DNA of 64,000 bases, from positions 1 through 64,000 of the IMG/VR virus record IMGVR_UViG_3300028840_008184; one strand, 5' to 3'. The notes under the pieces were generated by a model. It was given only the letters and a program-made list of their open reading frames with translations, did no database searches and had not been told where the DNA came from. The position numbers were made by a program, and so were the translations under genes. Each line of letters opens with the position of its first letter. Position 1 is the stretch's first letter. This document shows positions 42,931 through 51,414 of the stretch, in pieces. This DNA comes from a virus.

Positions 42931-44781
42931 TTACAGTCTTTTTGGAAAATAAGCCAAAATTGGCTTGGGAAGCATAGAGCGCTCGGCTGCGTGGGCAGTT
43001 AGTTTAAAACCTTTGGTCTTATCATACTTATACGCCAGATAGGCATATATGAGCGCCATGAGCCCGTCGTTCTGGCTCTTTCCCTTTACATATGTTTTAT
43101 GCGGCTCACCCCTACGGGTGACCCATTTGCTCTCCATGGAAGTGCAGTGCTTCACGAGCCAAGCAATTCTTTCATAACTGGCCCAAGGAAATCTAAACCT
43201 GCCCTTTCTGAGGAGAGCGAAAATCTCTTCAATAATCTTGTCTTTATCTACCACTACTTCCATCTCATCTTTGTTATACTTAACGCCGCCAGCAACCATG
43301 CTTGAACTCCTAACGGTCTTATATTTTTCTCCATAAGTAACTTTCAATTCTCCCGAGAGATCCTCGGCAAAGCCGATGTCGCCCATGGCTGAGCGAGCAC
43401 CATAAAGTCTAAACATATTGTCCACAAACTCTTTCTTGGATTCAAAATTAGATTGCTTGAGCTTGGCTGCATACTCAATTACGAATCTTTCGTCGTGATC
43501 GACAGACAGGACCAAGCCACAAGAGAAAGAGTGGCCTCGCTTAACACCATCAATATCAGGCTTACCACCCCAGTCAAACCCCAAATATACGTGCTTGTCG
43601 CCGTGTGGGATGGACTTAGCCATGTGTCTGTCGGGATCCCTGCACATAGTATAAATCTCTTCGAAGGTAATGGGCATCCCTTCACCAGAGTGAAACTCTC
43701 CTAAAACCTCATTATTCCAAGCGATCTCAGAGTTAATTGGGTTATTTTCTGGCTTCTCCTTAACGATTACTTCTTTCGTGAATTCTGGAATAAATAGCTG
43801 ATTGAAATGAAAACCAATTACATCAGCGTTTTCTCTGCCCGGTGTTGCAATCCACTTGCCTCTTTCTACTGCATCAATTTTACTCTGCTCTTCTCCACAA
43901 GAGGGACACTTAACCATATTCTCATACAACCATATTTCAGTTTCCCACTTGTCGGATCCTGGTGTGTAAAGAAGGAAGTAGTCATTGCAGTTTCCACACT
44001 TAAGATAGTATCTGCGCTGATCCGAGTTCTCCCACATACGCCAGAAGAAAGTTCCTTTTTGTCGCGGAGTTCCAAAAAATACTTGAACGCCGCCAGGTTG
44101 CGGGCCAAACTGGGCACGAGTGAGACACTTAATAGTCTTACCAATCGCCACCTCGGTCATATCCTGAACCTCGTCAAAGAATATAACGTCAAGGGTTCTA
44201 CCAAGAACTCTGGTTCCCTCATTACCAATGGAATCACACCAGAGCGTATTGGCGTGCTTGAATTGCTTATAAAGCAACGTGTCGGTTGAATCTTTTGTGC
44301 CCGCTTTTTGAGCCTCTACGAAAGGTCTCAGTTTTCCAGGTTGTCTCTTGAAATCAAAATCAGGAGTGGCCACAGAGTTATTAATCATCTTTTCAAGTTT
44401 GTCTTTTGAGAAAGAGTGCATGATTTCCAACTGTGGAAAAGCGTGTAACACTCTCACCGGAGGAATATTATTCACTCCAAACATCCCACTGGAAACTAAG
44501 TAAAGTTCCACTGCTGAAGCCATGGTTGTAGCGCCCACCTGACGGCCCTTAACTATTACGATGGGTTTTCCGCTGTTTGACATCGCCACGGTCACAATGT
44601 GGCGATAAATATCGGCAATGAATTTCCATCCATTGTTCGTAATTCGCATAGGAGCGCCGTCCAATGTAAGATAGGTCTCCGCAAAGGAGACCGGATCCAA
44701 CTTCATTAGCTCTCTTTTTAATGAATCAAAACTGTTTTCTGGGCGCCAAATATCATTGGCGTTCAACATCTTGGTAACCAT
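42931..44781 (-). CDS. terL: Terminase large subunit
   Basis: 616 residues, from MVTKMLNAND (AAGGTG upstream; the longer frame has no start support). The packaging motor ATPase plus headful nuclease. Walker A-like VIVKGRQVGATT at about 73-84, Walker B VIFFDEVQDM at about 197-206, and nuclease acidic motif GFDWGGKPD at about 402-409. A zinc-ribbon pair (CGNC at about 264 and CPSC about 40 residues on) is inserted between the ATPase and nuclease, as in GpA-like terminases. It starts 1 nt after the stop of the cupin-containing gene and is followed by the portal. Confidence 0.93.
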   Translation of the reverse strand: MVTKMLNANDIWRPENSFDSLKRELMKLDPVSFAETYLTLDGAPMRITNNGWKFIADIYRHIVTVAMSNSGKPIVIVKGRQVGATTMASAVELYLVSSGMFGVNNIPPVRVLHAFPQLEIMHSFSKDKLEKMINNSVATPDFDFKRQPGKLRPFVEAQKAGTKDSTDTLLYKQFKHANTLWCDSIGNEGTRVLGRTLDVIFFDEVQDMTEVAIGKTIKCLTRAQFGPQPGGVQVFFGTPRQKGTFFWRMWENSDQRRYYLKCGNCNDYFLLYTPGSDKWETEIWLYENMVKCPSCGEEQSKIDAVERGKWIATPGRENADVIGFHFNQLFIPEFTKEVIVKEKPENNPINSEIAWNNEVLGEFHSGEGMPITFEEIYTMCRDPDRHMAKSIPHGDKHVYLGFDWGGKPDIDGVKRGHSFSCGLVLSVDHDERFVIEYAAKLKQSNFESKKEFVDNMFRLYGARSAMGDIGFAEDLSGELKVTYGEKYKTVRSSSMVAGGVKYNKDEMEVVVDKDKIIEEIFALLRKGRFRFPWASYERIAWLVKHCTSMESKWVTRRGEPHKTYVKGKSQNDGLMALIYAYLAYKYDKTKGFKLTAHAAERSMLPKPILAYFPKRL

Positions 44782-44782
44782 T

Positions 44783-47398
44783 TTACACCTTGGCCGGCAT
44801 GCTGAATACCTCGGCATTCTGATCGTCGTTCATATCCACTTCTTCGCTTCCACGACCAATTACATCATCGTCTTTGGAAGGTTTAGCTTCCGGCTTATTT
44901 TCTTTAATTTGTTCTTTCACATACTCCTTAATCTCCTCTAATTCTTTGTCCGTTAAATTCTCTGGGCGACTCTTGATCATCTGCATAAGAGCAGGAGTGT
45001 CTACATGACCCTCACGAGATTCGCAAACATTTTTAATATGCTTCTTGATTCCTGGGTGCTTTTCGAATACGCTTTTCTCGTCACCATCACCATCATTAGC
45101 CATTTGTCCATCGTCGGCTTCTTCATCACTTAGATCAGTTATACCATACACATCCTCGAACTTGCCTAGGCCCCAATCCTTAATATTTTGAAGTAGGTCG
45201 CGTATTTCAAGCTCCCTTTCTCTCATTCTTTCTATAACGTGTTTCGGTAAAACTTCAGACAACTTTTCTCTATGAGAGGCCCACTTGTAATCCTCTAGGT
45301 CTTTGACATCTTTATCAAGCAGCTCAGGATCTATTGGCTCTTTGGTGTTAAATGGCTTGACCCATACAGCAATATTCGCAATATTTCCCCTAATGCCTCT
45401 GAAATCATAATTGTCGCGAAGGTTTTCCATTTTTGCTGCAAATTCCAACCCTTTGCCTCTTGTTGCTGGTGTGGAAAACAAAATTTCATATACTATGTCT
45501 GGACCTCTTGAAGTCTCAACCATGAAAGCTCGTTTTAGCTCCCCAAAGTCACCAAGAGCATCTAAATCTTCAGAATATATGTTTATTGGAACGCCCCCAA
45601 CACCTAGAAGCCAGTATGAGTTTTCACCATGAACCTCCTCCAGCGTGGGTTTTTCTTCCATTGGGGTTGGTTCTGGCTCTGGTTCCTCAAACCTTTCCCT
45701 TTCTTTTCTGGCCTCATACTCTTCAACCGTAGGGAAGGGGGACTTGGGCTGAAGCATCGTGCCCGCTCTAGGAGGCAGCTTATGGCTTCTCCATGGCCCT
45801 GCCACGGGTGCGGTTTCTCTTGGCGTATACCACTTGATTGCTCGCTTTGAAAGTTGGAATCCAACATCCCTGCTGGAAAGTCTAACATCATCAGCCATCT
45901 CGCTTGGATCCCACTTCTTTCCTTTGTGGCGCTCATAATCAACCTTTTTGGCCACTCTCTGTGCAGCATCTTCCACAAACTCACCCTGAGCATCAGCTTC
46001 CCCTGCGTGCTGCTCGGAAAGCGCGTCATCAAAAACATCCAAAAATTCCTCTGGAGAAGCATCTATGTTTTCGTATGCCTTGCGGGCAGTTTGCCTTGTT
46101 GGCTTAGCCCCCTTAACTTGTGCATCTGGAACGGGCTCAAAGCCGTCTGGAGCCTTGTACACACCCATGGCTTTTTCCGCATATTCCTTTCGTGCTTTGT
46201 TATTGCGATCTGGCCTCAATATATTTTCGACTTCTTTGTTAGTATATTCCCGAATCTTACGGCTGTCTGTTCCTATATCAATCCAGTAATATGCCTCATC
46301 ATCTATTCTCTGGCGTATCTCACTCTTTTTATAAGGAAAGGCTTCTGGAAACTCTCCTGTTTCTGCAAACTCTCTAACAAGCTGAGCCTTAGTAAGCTCA
46401 GCCTGCGACTTGCTGTTAAAGAAACCCATGGGTTCGTGGCCCCAAGTTAAAAGGAACCAGCCGCGTTCCACGCCCCACTCGCCAATATCCGTTGGTCTTA
46501 GCCCCACTCGCTTTGCTTTTTCTTTCACTCTTGTCTCAAATGTCGCCTTAGCTTTTTCCCATTTGGCTTTTTCTTCTGGGCTCGTAGCCAATCCTGGATT
46601 CTTTACAACTTGAGCAAGTTGCAGATCGGACCACATTTCCACAGGCATAATGGGCATGCGCGTCAGTTCTTCTAATATGATTTCATCAGCAAGCTTCCTG
46701 ATTCTACTATCTATTAATATGGCTGCTTTGAATTTACCCTCATCCTCCAGCTTATTGGCCAACACAATAAGATCTTCAATAAGATCTGCCTTCACTTCGG
46801 CTTCTTCAGCGTCTTCCTTGGTCTTATGAATCGTGCCATCTGGGTGATTCGGTGGGCTATAGATCGTATACATTTTTAGTGGCTTAGTTTTCGAGGCGTT
46901 TATTACATTGTGCTTTGTGCCACCAGGAACGATGATTGCCTCATCTTCCTTAACACTCTTTTTAGTGCCGTTCAAGACAAAAGTTGCCTCACCTTCCTCG
47001 ACGCGGAAGAACTGATCAACGGTTTTATGCACCTCTTCACCAATCTCTTCCCCTCCTTGTAAAGTCATCAACACAAGCTGAGCATGTTTTCCTGTGAACA
47101 GCACTTTGCGGAAAGATTTATTTTTCTCCGTTTGCTCTTCAATTGGTCCAACATAGCCAGCAGCGCTCTCGCTTTTCAACGACGCTTGCTTTTCAATCAT
47201 ATTTAGCCCAACACGATCACACAACTCTTCCACCTTGGCCTCAACAGCCTCCTTGGCTTCCTTGTGTTTGTTCTTCCCCCTGAAAATCTCTTTGATGTCA
47301 TCAAAGGGGGAGCTACTTTTAAGCTGCTTGTCCGCAAAGCCTTTCAACCAATCAGGCAAAGGCGCAGATGGAGCATACTCACGATCATTAGAACCCAT
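44783..47398 (-). CDS. Cupin-containing tagged head protein
   Basis: 871 residues. Residues about 98-200 are a complete cupin_2 domain: VLMTLQGGEEIGEEVHKTVD then QFFRVEEGEATFVLNGT and IIVPGGTKHNVINA. Motif 1 has H (EEVH) and E-x5-G; motif 2 has the PxGTxH histidine, so metal binding is possible. Cupins of this kind bind sugars or act as sugar-phosphate isomerases in bacteria. MIEKQASL (about 70) precedes it and the hairpin tag follows (LIVLANKLEDEGKFKAAILI, about 210-230). Further K-x-A sites include LSKRAIK. The remaining 600 residues are unassigned. Its place just before TerL and its tag suggest a packaged, processed protein. Confidence 0.75.
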   Translation of the reverse strand: MGSNDREYAPSAPLPDWLKGFADKQLKSSSPFDDIKEIFRGKNKHKEAKEAVEAKVEELCDRVGLNMIEKQASLKSESAAGYVGPIEEQTEKNKSFRKVLFTGKHAQLVLMTLQGGEEIGEEVHKTVDQFFRVEEGEATFVLNGTKKSVKEDEAIIVPGGTKHNVINASKTKPLKMYTIYSPPNHPDGTIHKTKEDAEEAEVKADLIEDLIVLANKLEDEGKFKAAILIDSRIRKLADEIILEELTRMPIMPVEMWSDLQLAQVVKNPGLATSPEEKAKWEKAKATFETRVKEKAKRVGLRPTDIGEWGVERGWFLLTWGHEPMGFFNSKSQAELTKAQLVREFAETGEFPEAFPYKKSEIRQRIDDEAYYWIDIGTDSRKIREYTNKEVENILRPDRNNKARKEYAEKAMGVYKAPDGFEPVPDAQVKGAKPTRQTARKAYENIDASPEEFLDVFDDALSEQHAGEADAQGEFVEDAAQRVAKKVDYERHKGKKWDPSEMADDVRLSSRDVGFQLSKRAIKWYTPRETAPVAGPWRSHKLPPRAGTMLQPKSPFPTVEEYEARKERERFEEPEPEPTPMEEKPTLEEVHGENSYWLLGVGGVPINIYSEDLDALGDFGELKRAFMVETSRGPDIVYEILFSTPATRGKGLEFAAKMENLRDNYDFRGIRGNIANIAVWVKPFNTKEPIDPELLDKDVKDLEDYKWASHREKLSEVLPKHVIERMRERELEIRDLLQNIKDWGLGKFEDVYGITDLSDEEADDGQMANDGDGDEKSVFEKHPGIKKHIKNVCESREGHVDTPALMQMIKSRPENLTDKELEEIKEYVKEQIKENKPEAKPSKDDDVIGRGSEEVDMNDDQNAEVFSMPAKV

Positions 47399-47413
47399 TT
47401 TCAGCACTCTCCA

Positions 47414-48235
47414 TTATCCGTAGTATTGGCTCTGCCATTCTCCAAACCCTTCGGTTCTGGTAGGATCATTATCGTCGCCAAGACGCAGACGATCTTTGAA
47501 CTCTGGGTATCCCATATCAGCTAGAATCTGAAGAATTTCCAACTCCTCACGATCCTCCATCTTGTACTTCTTTTTGGCATCCTTCCAAAGCTCTTCAAGA
47601 TTTCTACCACCAGACACCTTGCCGTTAATCAAAGCGCTAGCAATGGCCCTCTGGAACGGCGTAATGAGCATTTGGAATCCATTGAAGTGTGGAGCCGTAG
47701 CTTCCTTCTTAAGATCAGGATCCTCTTCTTCGCCGCGACGACGCATCTTTTTCCTTTCCTTCTTGAGGTTCTTAAGACCCTCAAGCGCATCTTCTAGCTC
47801 ATCAATATTTTGCTCTATGACCTTACGCATGGCGTCAATGCTCTTAACATTGATGACGCCATCGTAATCAGAATGCATAGCATTTGAGATATAAGCATTG
47901 AGCTTTTTGAACTGCCCAAGTGCCCTTTCCATCTCGGACAAATTACCCCTAATTTGAGATGGCTTAGGGATGCGCTGTAGGTCTTTAGTCAAGAAGACCA
48001 GGAAGTGCTCGGGTTTCTTGGAAACACGCCAATCCTTACTTTCCTCTTTTTTTGGACATGGAGCATTGCCAAAGCCACGGGGACCAAGACCAAGGCCCAT
48101 TCCTGGGCCAAGACCAAACCCATCTACGGCTTCTGCCGTTAGAGGAGATTCAATCTCATCCTCGGCAATGGAGATGACCTCTTTTTCCAAATCGTTTTCG
48201 CCTACTGTGAAGACACTCTCTTCTTTTACCATCAT
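47414..48235 (-). CDS. Putative head structural protein
   Basis: 273 residues from MMVKEESVFT (GGAGG 5 nt upstream). The N-terminus is Gly-rich (FGLGPGMGLGLGPRGFG), then CPKK. The middle is a coiled coil (DELEDALEGLKNLKKERKKM). DLKKEATAPHF (about 192) matches the K-x-A motif and precedes a compact C-terminal domain (FQRAIASALINGKVSGGRNL). Cleavage there would release an 80-residue C-terminal domain. No family recognised. Confidence 0.6.
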   Translation of the reverse strand: MMVKEESVFTVGENDLEKEVISIAEDEIESPLTAEAVDGFGLGPGMGLGLGPRGFGNAPCPKKEESKDWRVSKKPEHFLVFLTKDLQRIPKPSQIRGNLSEMERALGQFKKLNAYISNAMHSDYDGVINVKSIDAMRKVIEQNIDELEDALEGLKNLKKERKKMRRRGEEEDPDLKKEATAPHFNGFQMLITPFQRAIASALINGKVSGGRNLEELWKDAKKKYKMEDREELEILQILADMGYPEFKDRLRLGDDNDPTRTEGFGEWQSQYYG

Positions 48236-48246
48236 TATTTCCTCCA

Positions 48247-48420
48247 TTACATGGATAGTTTTTCTATAACTTTTTCGAGATCTTCAATAACTCTCTTCTG
48301 TAATTCCAATAATTCATCGACCTTTCCATTTAGGGATCGTTCCAAAACCTCAACAATGGAGAGGGCTCTTGGTTCTTTACTCTTTGCAGCAAGAGCCAGC
48401 ATCTCTTCTCCGTTGGCCAT
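48247..48420 (-). CDS. Small coiled-coil protein, 57 residues
   Basis: MANGEEMLALAAKSKEPRAL, then a heptad-rich helix (VDELLELQKRVIEDLEKVIE). GGAGG lies 9 nt before the ATG. It shares one base with the upstream gene's stop and overlaps the leader of the next gene. Probably an oligomerising accessory factor. Confidence 0.75.
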   Translation of the reverse strand: MANGEEMLALAAKSKEPRALSIVEVLERSLNGKVDELLELQKRVIEDLEKVIEKLSM

Positions 48421-48857
48421 TATTTTGAACCTCCATTAGGAAACTTTCTCAAAGCAGAAATCAAGTCTCCCAATCGCTCAGTCATTATCTTATTGGAACT
48501 GATAAGATCGGTCATTTTATCTACAACAATAGATTGTCCGCCCTTTATATCGTCCAAGTTGTCGTCTAACTCTTTCTTAACCATTTCCAGACAACTGTGA
48601 TTTTCTCTAATTAGTTTCATAAGCTCCGGTGGAATGATCCACATTGGGGTGCGATTCTCGTCATAAACATCATGCATTTCGAAAAGGTTTTTGGAATAAT
48701 CGCGAGATTCCTGGAGCAACTCCTCTTGTTTTTCAGTAAGGCCTGGTTCGGGTTCCTTACTTTTCTTATACTTTGTTATAAAAAACTCCACCACCCTGAT
48801 CAAAGCCCAAGCCATGCCCAAAAAAAGCGCTGTTAAAGCAGGACCCTCGATAGTCAT
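48420..48857 (-). CDS. N-terminally membrane-anchored protein
   Basis: 145 residues. One predicted transmembrane helix lies at about 8-28 (LTALFLGMAWALIRVVEFFI) followed by basic KYKKSK. A coiled coil then spans the rest. DENRTPMWIIPPEL in the middle is a motif I have seen in holin-like phage proteins of this shape. Holin, membrane-anchored assembly factor or lysis regulator are all possible; the genomic place within the head module favours none. AGGAGG before the ATG. Confidence 0.6.
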   Translation of the reverse strand: MTIEGPALTALFLGMAWALIRVVEFFITKYKKSKEPEPGLTEKQEELLQESRDYSKNLFEMHDVYDENRTPMWIIPPELMKLIRENHSCLEMVKKELDDNLDDIKGGQSIVVDKMTDLISSNKIMTERLGDLISALRKFPNGGSK

Positions 48858-48866
48858 ATAACCCTC

Positions 48867-49490
48867 CTAATTTTTGCCTTGCTCTCTGGATAGTTGGCCT
48901 GCCTTTGCTGGATCCGTTCTCTCATCCTCAAACTTTCGCTTACACGCATCCATTTTATTTTCCAGATCCAATCTTTCTTCGGTAGTTAATTTCTCGCCAG
49001 TCTCAAGCTTTCTCTTAATTTCCTTGGAGAGAGCCTCTTTAACAAGTTTGCCATGCTCCGTGCCTATCAACGAGAATAAACCCTCGAAAAGATTACGGCT
49101 TTGATTGTTGTCCGCATAAAAGCCAAGCGGAAAAGCATATAGGCCATCGAGACCGATCCCGGCAAAAGTCTGTGCATATAGAGGACTTCCCTGAAATGCT
49201 GGAGCATGCATTCCGGCACCCACATCTCCAAAGTCACAATTTACCGCGTCTTTGCCTTCAATTATGTCAGCGGCGTATAAACAACGGCTATTAGTTTTGT
49301 GGTATATATAAACTCTCTGATTTGCTTTCTTGGTCTGCTCGCGCCTTTCTTCAGGCACCATTTCTAACGGGCACATGTGAGCAACGCAGTTGCCCGCATA
49401 ATTGCACCCTCCAGTGATAGGGAGCCCGAAAGGGCATTGCCTATCTCCTTTTGTGTCGCTGCGAATATAGCACTTCTTTTTAATGGTCAT
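48867..49490 (-). CDS. Cys-rich N-terminus protein, unknown
   Basis: 207 residues. Five cysteines occur in the first 41 residues (KKC, QCPFG, GGCNYAGNC, HMCPLE), a likely zinc or Fe-S site. A Gly/Ala/Phe-rich core follows (FQGSPLYAQTFAGIGLDGLY) and then a charged helical tail. No family recognised. It is between the membrane-anchored protein and a basic head protein. Confidence 0.55.
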   Translation of the reverse strand: MTIKKKCYIRSDTKGDRQCPFGLPITGGCNYAGNCVAHMCPLEMVPEERREQTKKANQRVYIYHKTNSRCLYAADIIEGKDAVNCDFGDVGAGMHAPAFQGSPLYAQTFAGIGLDGLYAFPLGFYADNNQSRNLFEGLFSLIGTEHGKLVKEALSKEIKRKLETGEKLTTEERLDLENKMDACKRKFEDERTDPAKAGQLSREQGKN

Positions 49491-49494
49491 TGTT

Positions 49495-50631
49495 TTATCC
49501 CTTCTGCTCTTTCACTACTGACACATTTTTATATTTATTCTTCCATTCAGCAATTTTGGTCTGCCTCTGTTGTTCTAATTTAGAAGCATCCGTGCCCTGC
49601 ACCTTAAGCGCATCGACAACAGCAGAAGTTTCGTTATTTACCAATCTTGCCATAAGCACTATGGATCCCATAATCTTGAGGTCGCTGGTAAATGCCGTAT
49701 AAGTGTTTGCTTGTGCGGCCTTCTTCATCTTTCCCTTTACTTTCTCCAAGCATTTTTCAAGACACTTAAGATTGGTCTTCAATATTTCATCAGCGCCCTT
49801 CTTTGTGCCTTTGTCATCTTTTGCCTTTCCAAGTTCAAACATCCTGCCCTCAAGTGCTATTTTTAGGGCTTGTAGATCTTTTGCACTCAAGCCATCTAAA
49901 TCTTTATCTTTCAAAGGCTTCAGGTCATCTATTTGCTTTCTTAGCTTGTTCACTTTGGCCTTATTTTCTTTAATGTCCAGGGCGGCTCTCTTTTTCCTGC
50001 CCCTTCTCTTTTTCCTTATCTCTGGAACCTTCTGAAGCAGTTTCCAGTAATCTATAAATTCTTTGACCACATCTCTGCTCACATCTCTGGCTTCCGACTC
50101 GCGCCACCTCTTTCTTTCTTTTCTGAACTCTTCGATACTTCCAACCTCTTCCAGCCCCTCATCGGAGTATAGAAGCGGCTCCTTTTCAAACTTCTTCACA
50201 TCATCGGGGCCAATGGGGACAAAGTGGCCGTCTTTAGAGATTCCAGTAAGTTCCGTTATTCTCTTCATCCTTTCCTTCACAGAAGCTTTCTTGAGTCCCA
50301 TCTCGCCCTTGGTTGGTCCCTCGCTCCACATCTGGTTACGCTCTTTTTTGGTCTCCTCTCTCCACTCCCTCCACTCTTTAATGCCTCCTGGGAATCTTGC
50401 CAAGAAGTCACCTACCTTTCCGTAATAAGGAGAGTTCTCATAAGACGCATAATCCATTTGCCTTCTCCAAGGATTTGGAGTTTTACCATCGTTATGTGGC
50501 CTGTAGTGCGCTATACAATGTTTCCTGGCAAAACATTCAAACTGAGCTTCAAGGCGTTTGATAGACGTTTCATCCTCGGAATCATATACAGCCTCGGCCA
50601 ATTTTAACAAACGATACAAAGAGTTAGACAT
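49495..50631 (-). CDS. Basic helical head protein
   Basis: 378 residues, strongly Lys/Arg-rich (KKRRGRKKRAALDIKENKA). LKKASVKER and MKKAAQANT match the K-x-A motif. The second, at about residue 313, is followed by a short hydrophobic domain (LKIMGSIVLMARLVNNETSA). Probably a DNA-binding internal head protein; no known family. The ribosome site GGGAG is adequate, and the start is 1 nt from the CCA-adding-enzyme-like gene's stop. Confidence 0.6.
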   Translation of the reverse strand: MSNSLYRLLKLAEAVYDSEDETSIKRLEAQFECFARKHCIAHYRPHNDGKTPNPWRRQMDYASYENSPYYGKVGDFLARFPGGIKEWREWREETKKERNQMWSEGPTKGEMGLKKASVKERMKRITELTGISKDGHFVPIGPDDVKKFEKEPLLYSDEGLEEVGSIEEFRKERKRWRESEARDVSRDVVKEFIDYWKLLQKVPEIRKKRRGRKKRAALDIKENKAKVNKLRKQIDDLKPLKDKDLDGLSAKDLQALKIALEGRMFELGKAKDDKGTKKGADEILKTNLKCLEKCLEKVKGKMKKAAQANTYTAFTSDLKIMGSIVLMARLVNNETSAVVDALKVQGTDASKLEQQRQTKIAEWKNKYKNVSVVKEQKG

Positions 50632-51411
50632 TTATATCTCCCATCCATCAAGTAAGTGTTGAACCATTCTTTTCTTAGCCAGCTCTACAGTCATTAACTT
50701 ACTCAGCGGCAACACTGGTAGTAATTTAAACTCTACTAATAAATCAAGAGCTTTTTGTGAATCAGCTTTCAACATTTCATTAACTTGCTTTTTGATATAT
50801 CCCAGAGAAATATCTTTGATATTCCCCTTATATTTCTCAATAGCGTCCTTAAGTTCATCGTCAATTTTAAGGTCAAACTTAATAGACAATTTGAGCGCTC
50901 GAATGATTCTGCGAGGATCGTATCCTATTGTAAGCTCTGCATTTACCGGCGTTCTTAGCACTCGATTTTTAATATCTTCCAATCCCTTACCTGTTCTATC
51001 TATGAGATCTTTTTTCAAATCAGTGGGTTGGAGCAAAGTATTTATGGTGAAGTCTCTACTATACACTTCTTTGTCCAAGTCAGTCGGATCCTCTATACCC
51101 ATCTTTTTGAGTTCCTCGGTTATTCCAGGAAGCACAAAGTTGTTAGAGAAATCCAACCTAATGTTCTTGAAGTCCAAAGAAGAGTGGCCATCTTCATACG
51201 ATCTGTAATTGGCGGCGGGCCATTCTTTGCTGGCCATAAGACCCAACACATATGATCCTCTATCTCCGGTGGTGATGTCAATATCACTAGCGCCTGAGAT
51301 GTCCATGCCAAAAGCCTTGTCTCTTGGCAGACCGCCAACTATATAAGGAGTGGCTAGATCCTTCCCCTTTGCTATTGCTTCTAGCGTGCTTAGAAGATCC
51401 TGAACAAGCAT
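50632..51411 (-). CDS. tRNA nucleotidyltransferase (CCA-adding)-like protein
   Basis: 259 residues. The class II polymerase-beta signature is clear: YIVGGLPRDKAFG, SDIDITTGD (DxD catalytic pair), YSRDFTINTLL, LIDRTGKGLEDI and YDPRRIIRALKLSIKFDL. This covers the head and neck domains of CCA-adding enzyme/poly(A) polymerase. The C-terminal tail domain is short, so the protein is smaller than cellular enzymes (about 400). It could repair tRNA 3' ends against host cleavage, or have been retooled. No tRNA genes are seen in this window. AGGAG before the ATG. Confidence 0.85.
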   Translation of the reverse strand: MLVQDLLSTLEAIAKGKDLATPYIVGGLPRDKAFGMDISGASDIDITTGDRGSYVLGLMASKEWPAANYRSYEDGHSSLDFKNIRLDFSNNFVLPGITEELKKMGIEDPTDLDKEVYSRDFTINTLLQPTDLKKDLIDRTGKGLEDIKNRVLRTPVNAELTIGYDPRRIIRALKLSIKFDLKIDDELKDAIEKYKGNIKDISLGYIKKQVNEMLKADSQKALDLLVEFKLLPVLPLSKLMTVELAKKRMVQHLLDGWEI

Positions 51412-51414
51412 TTA

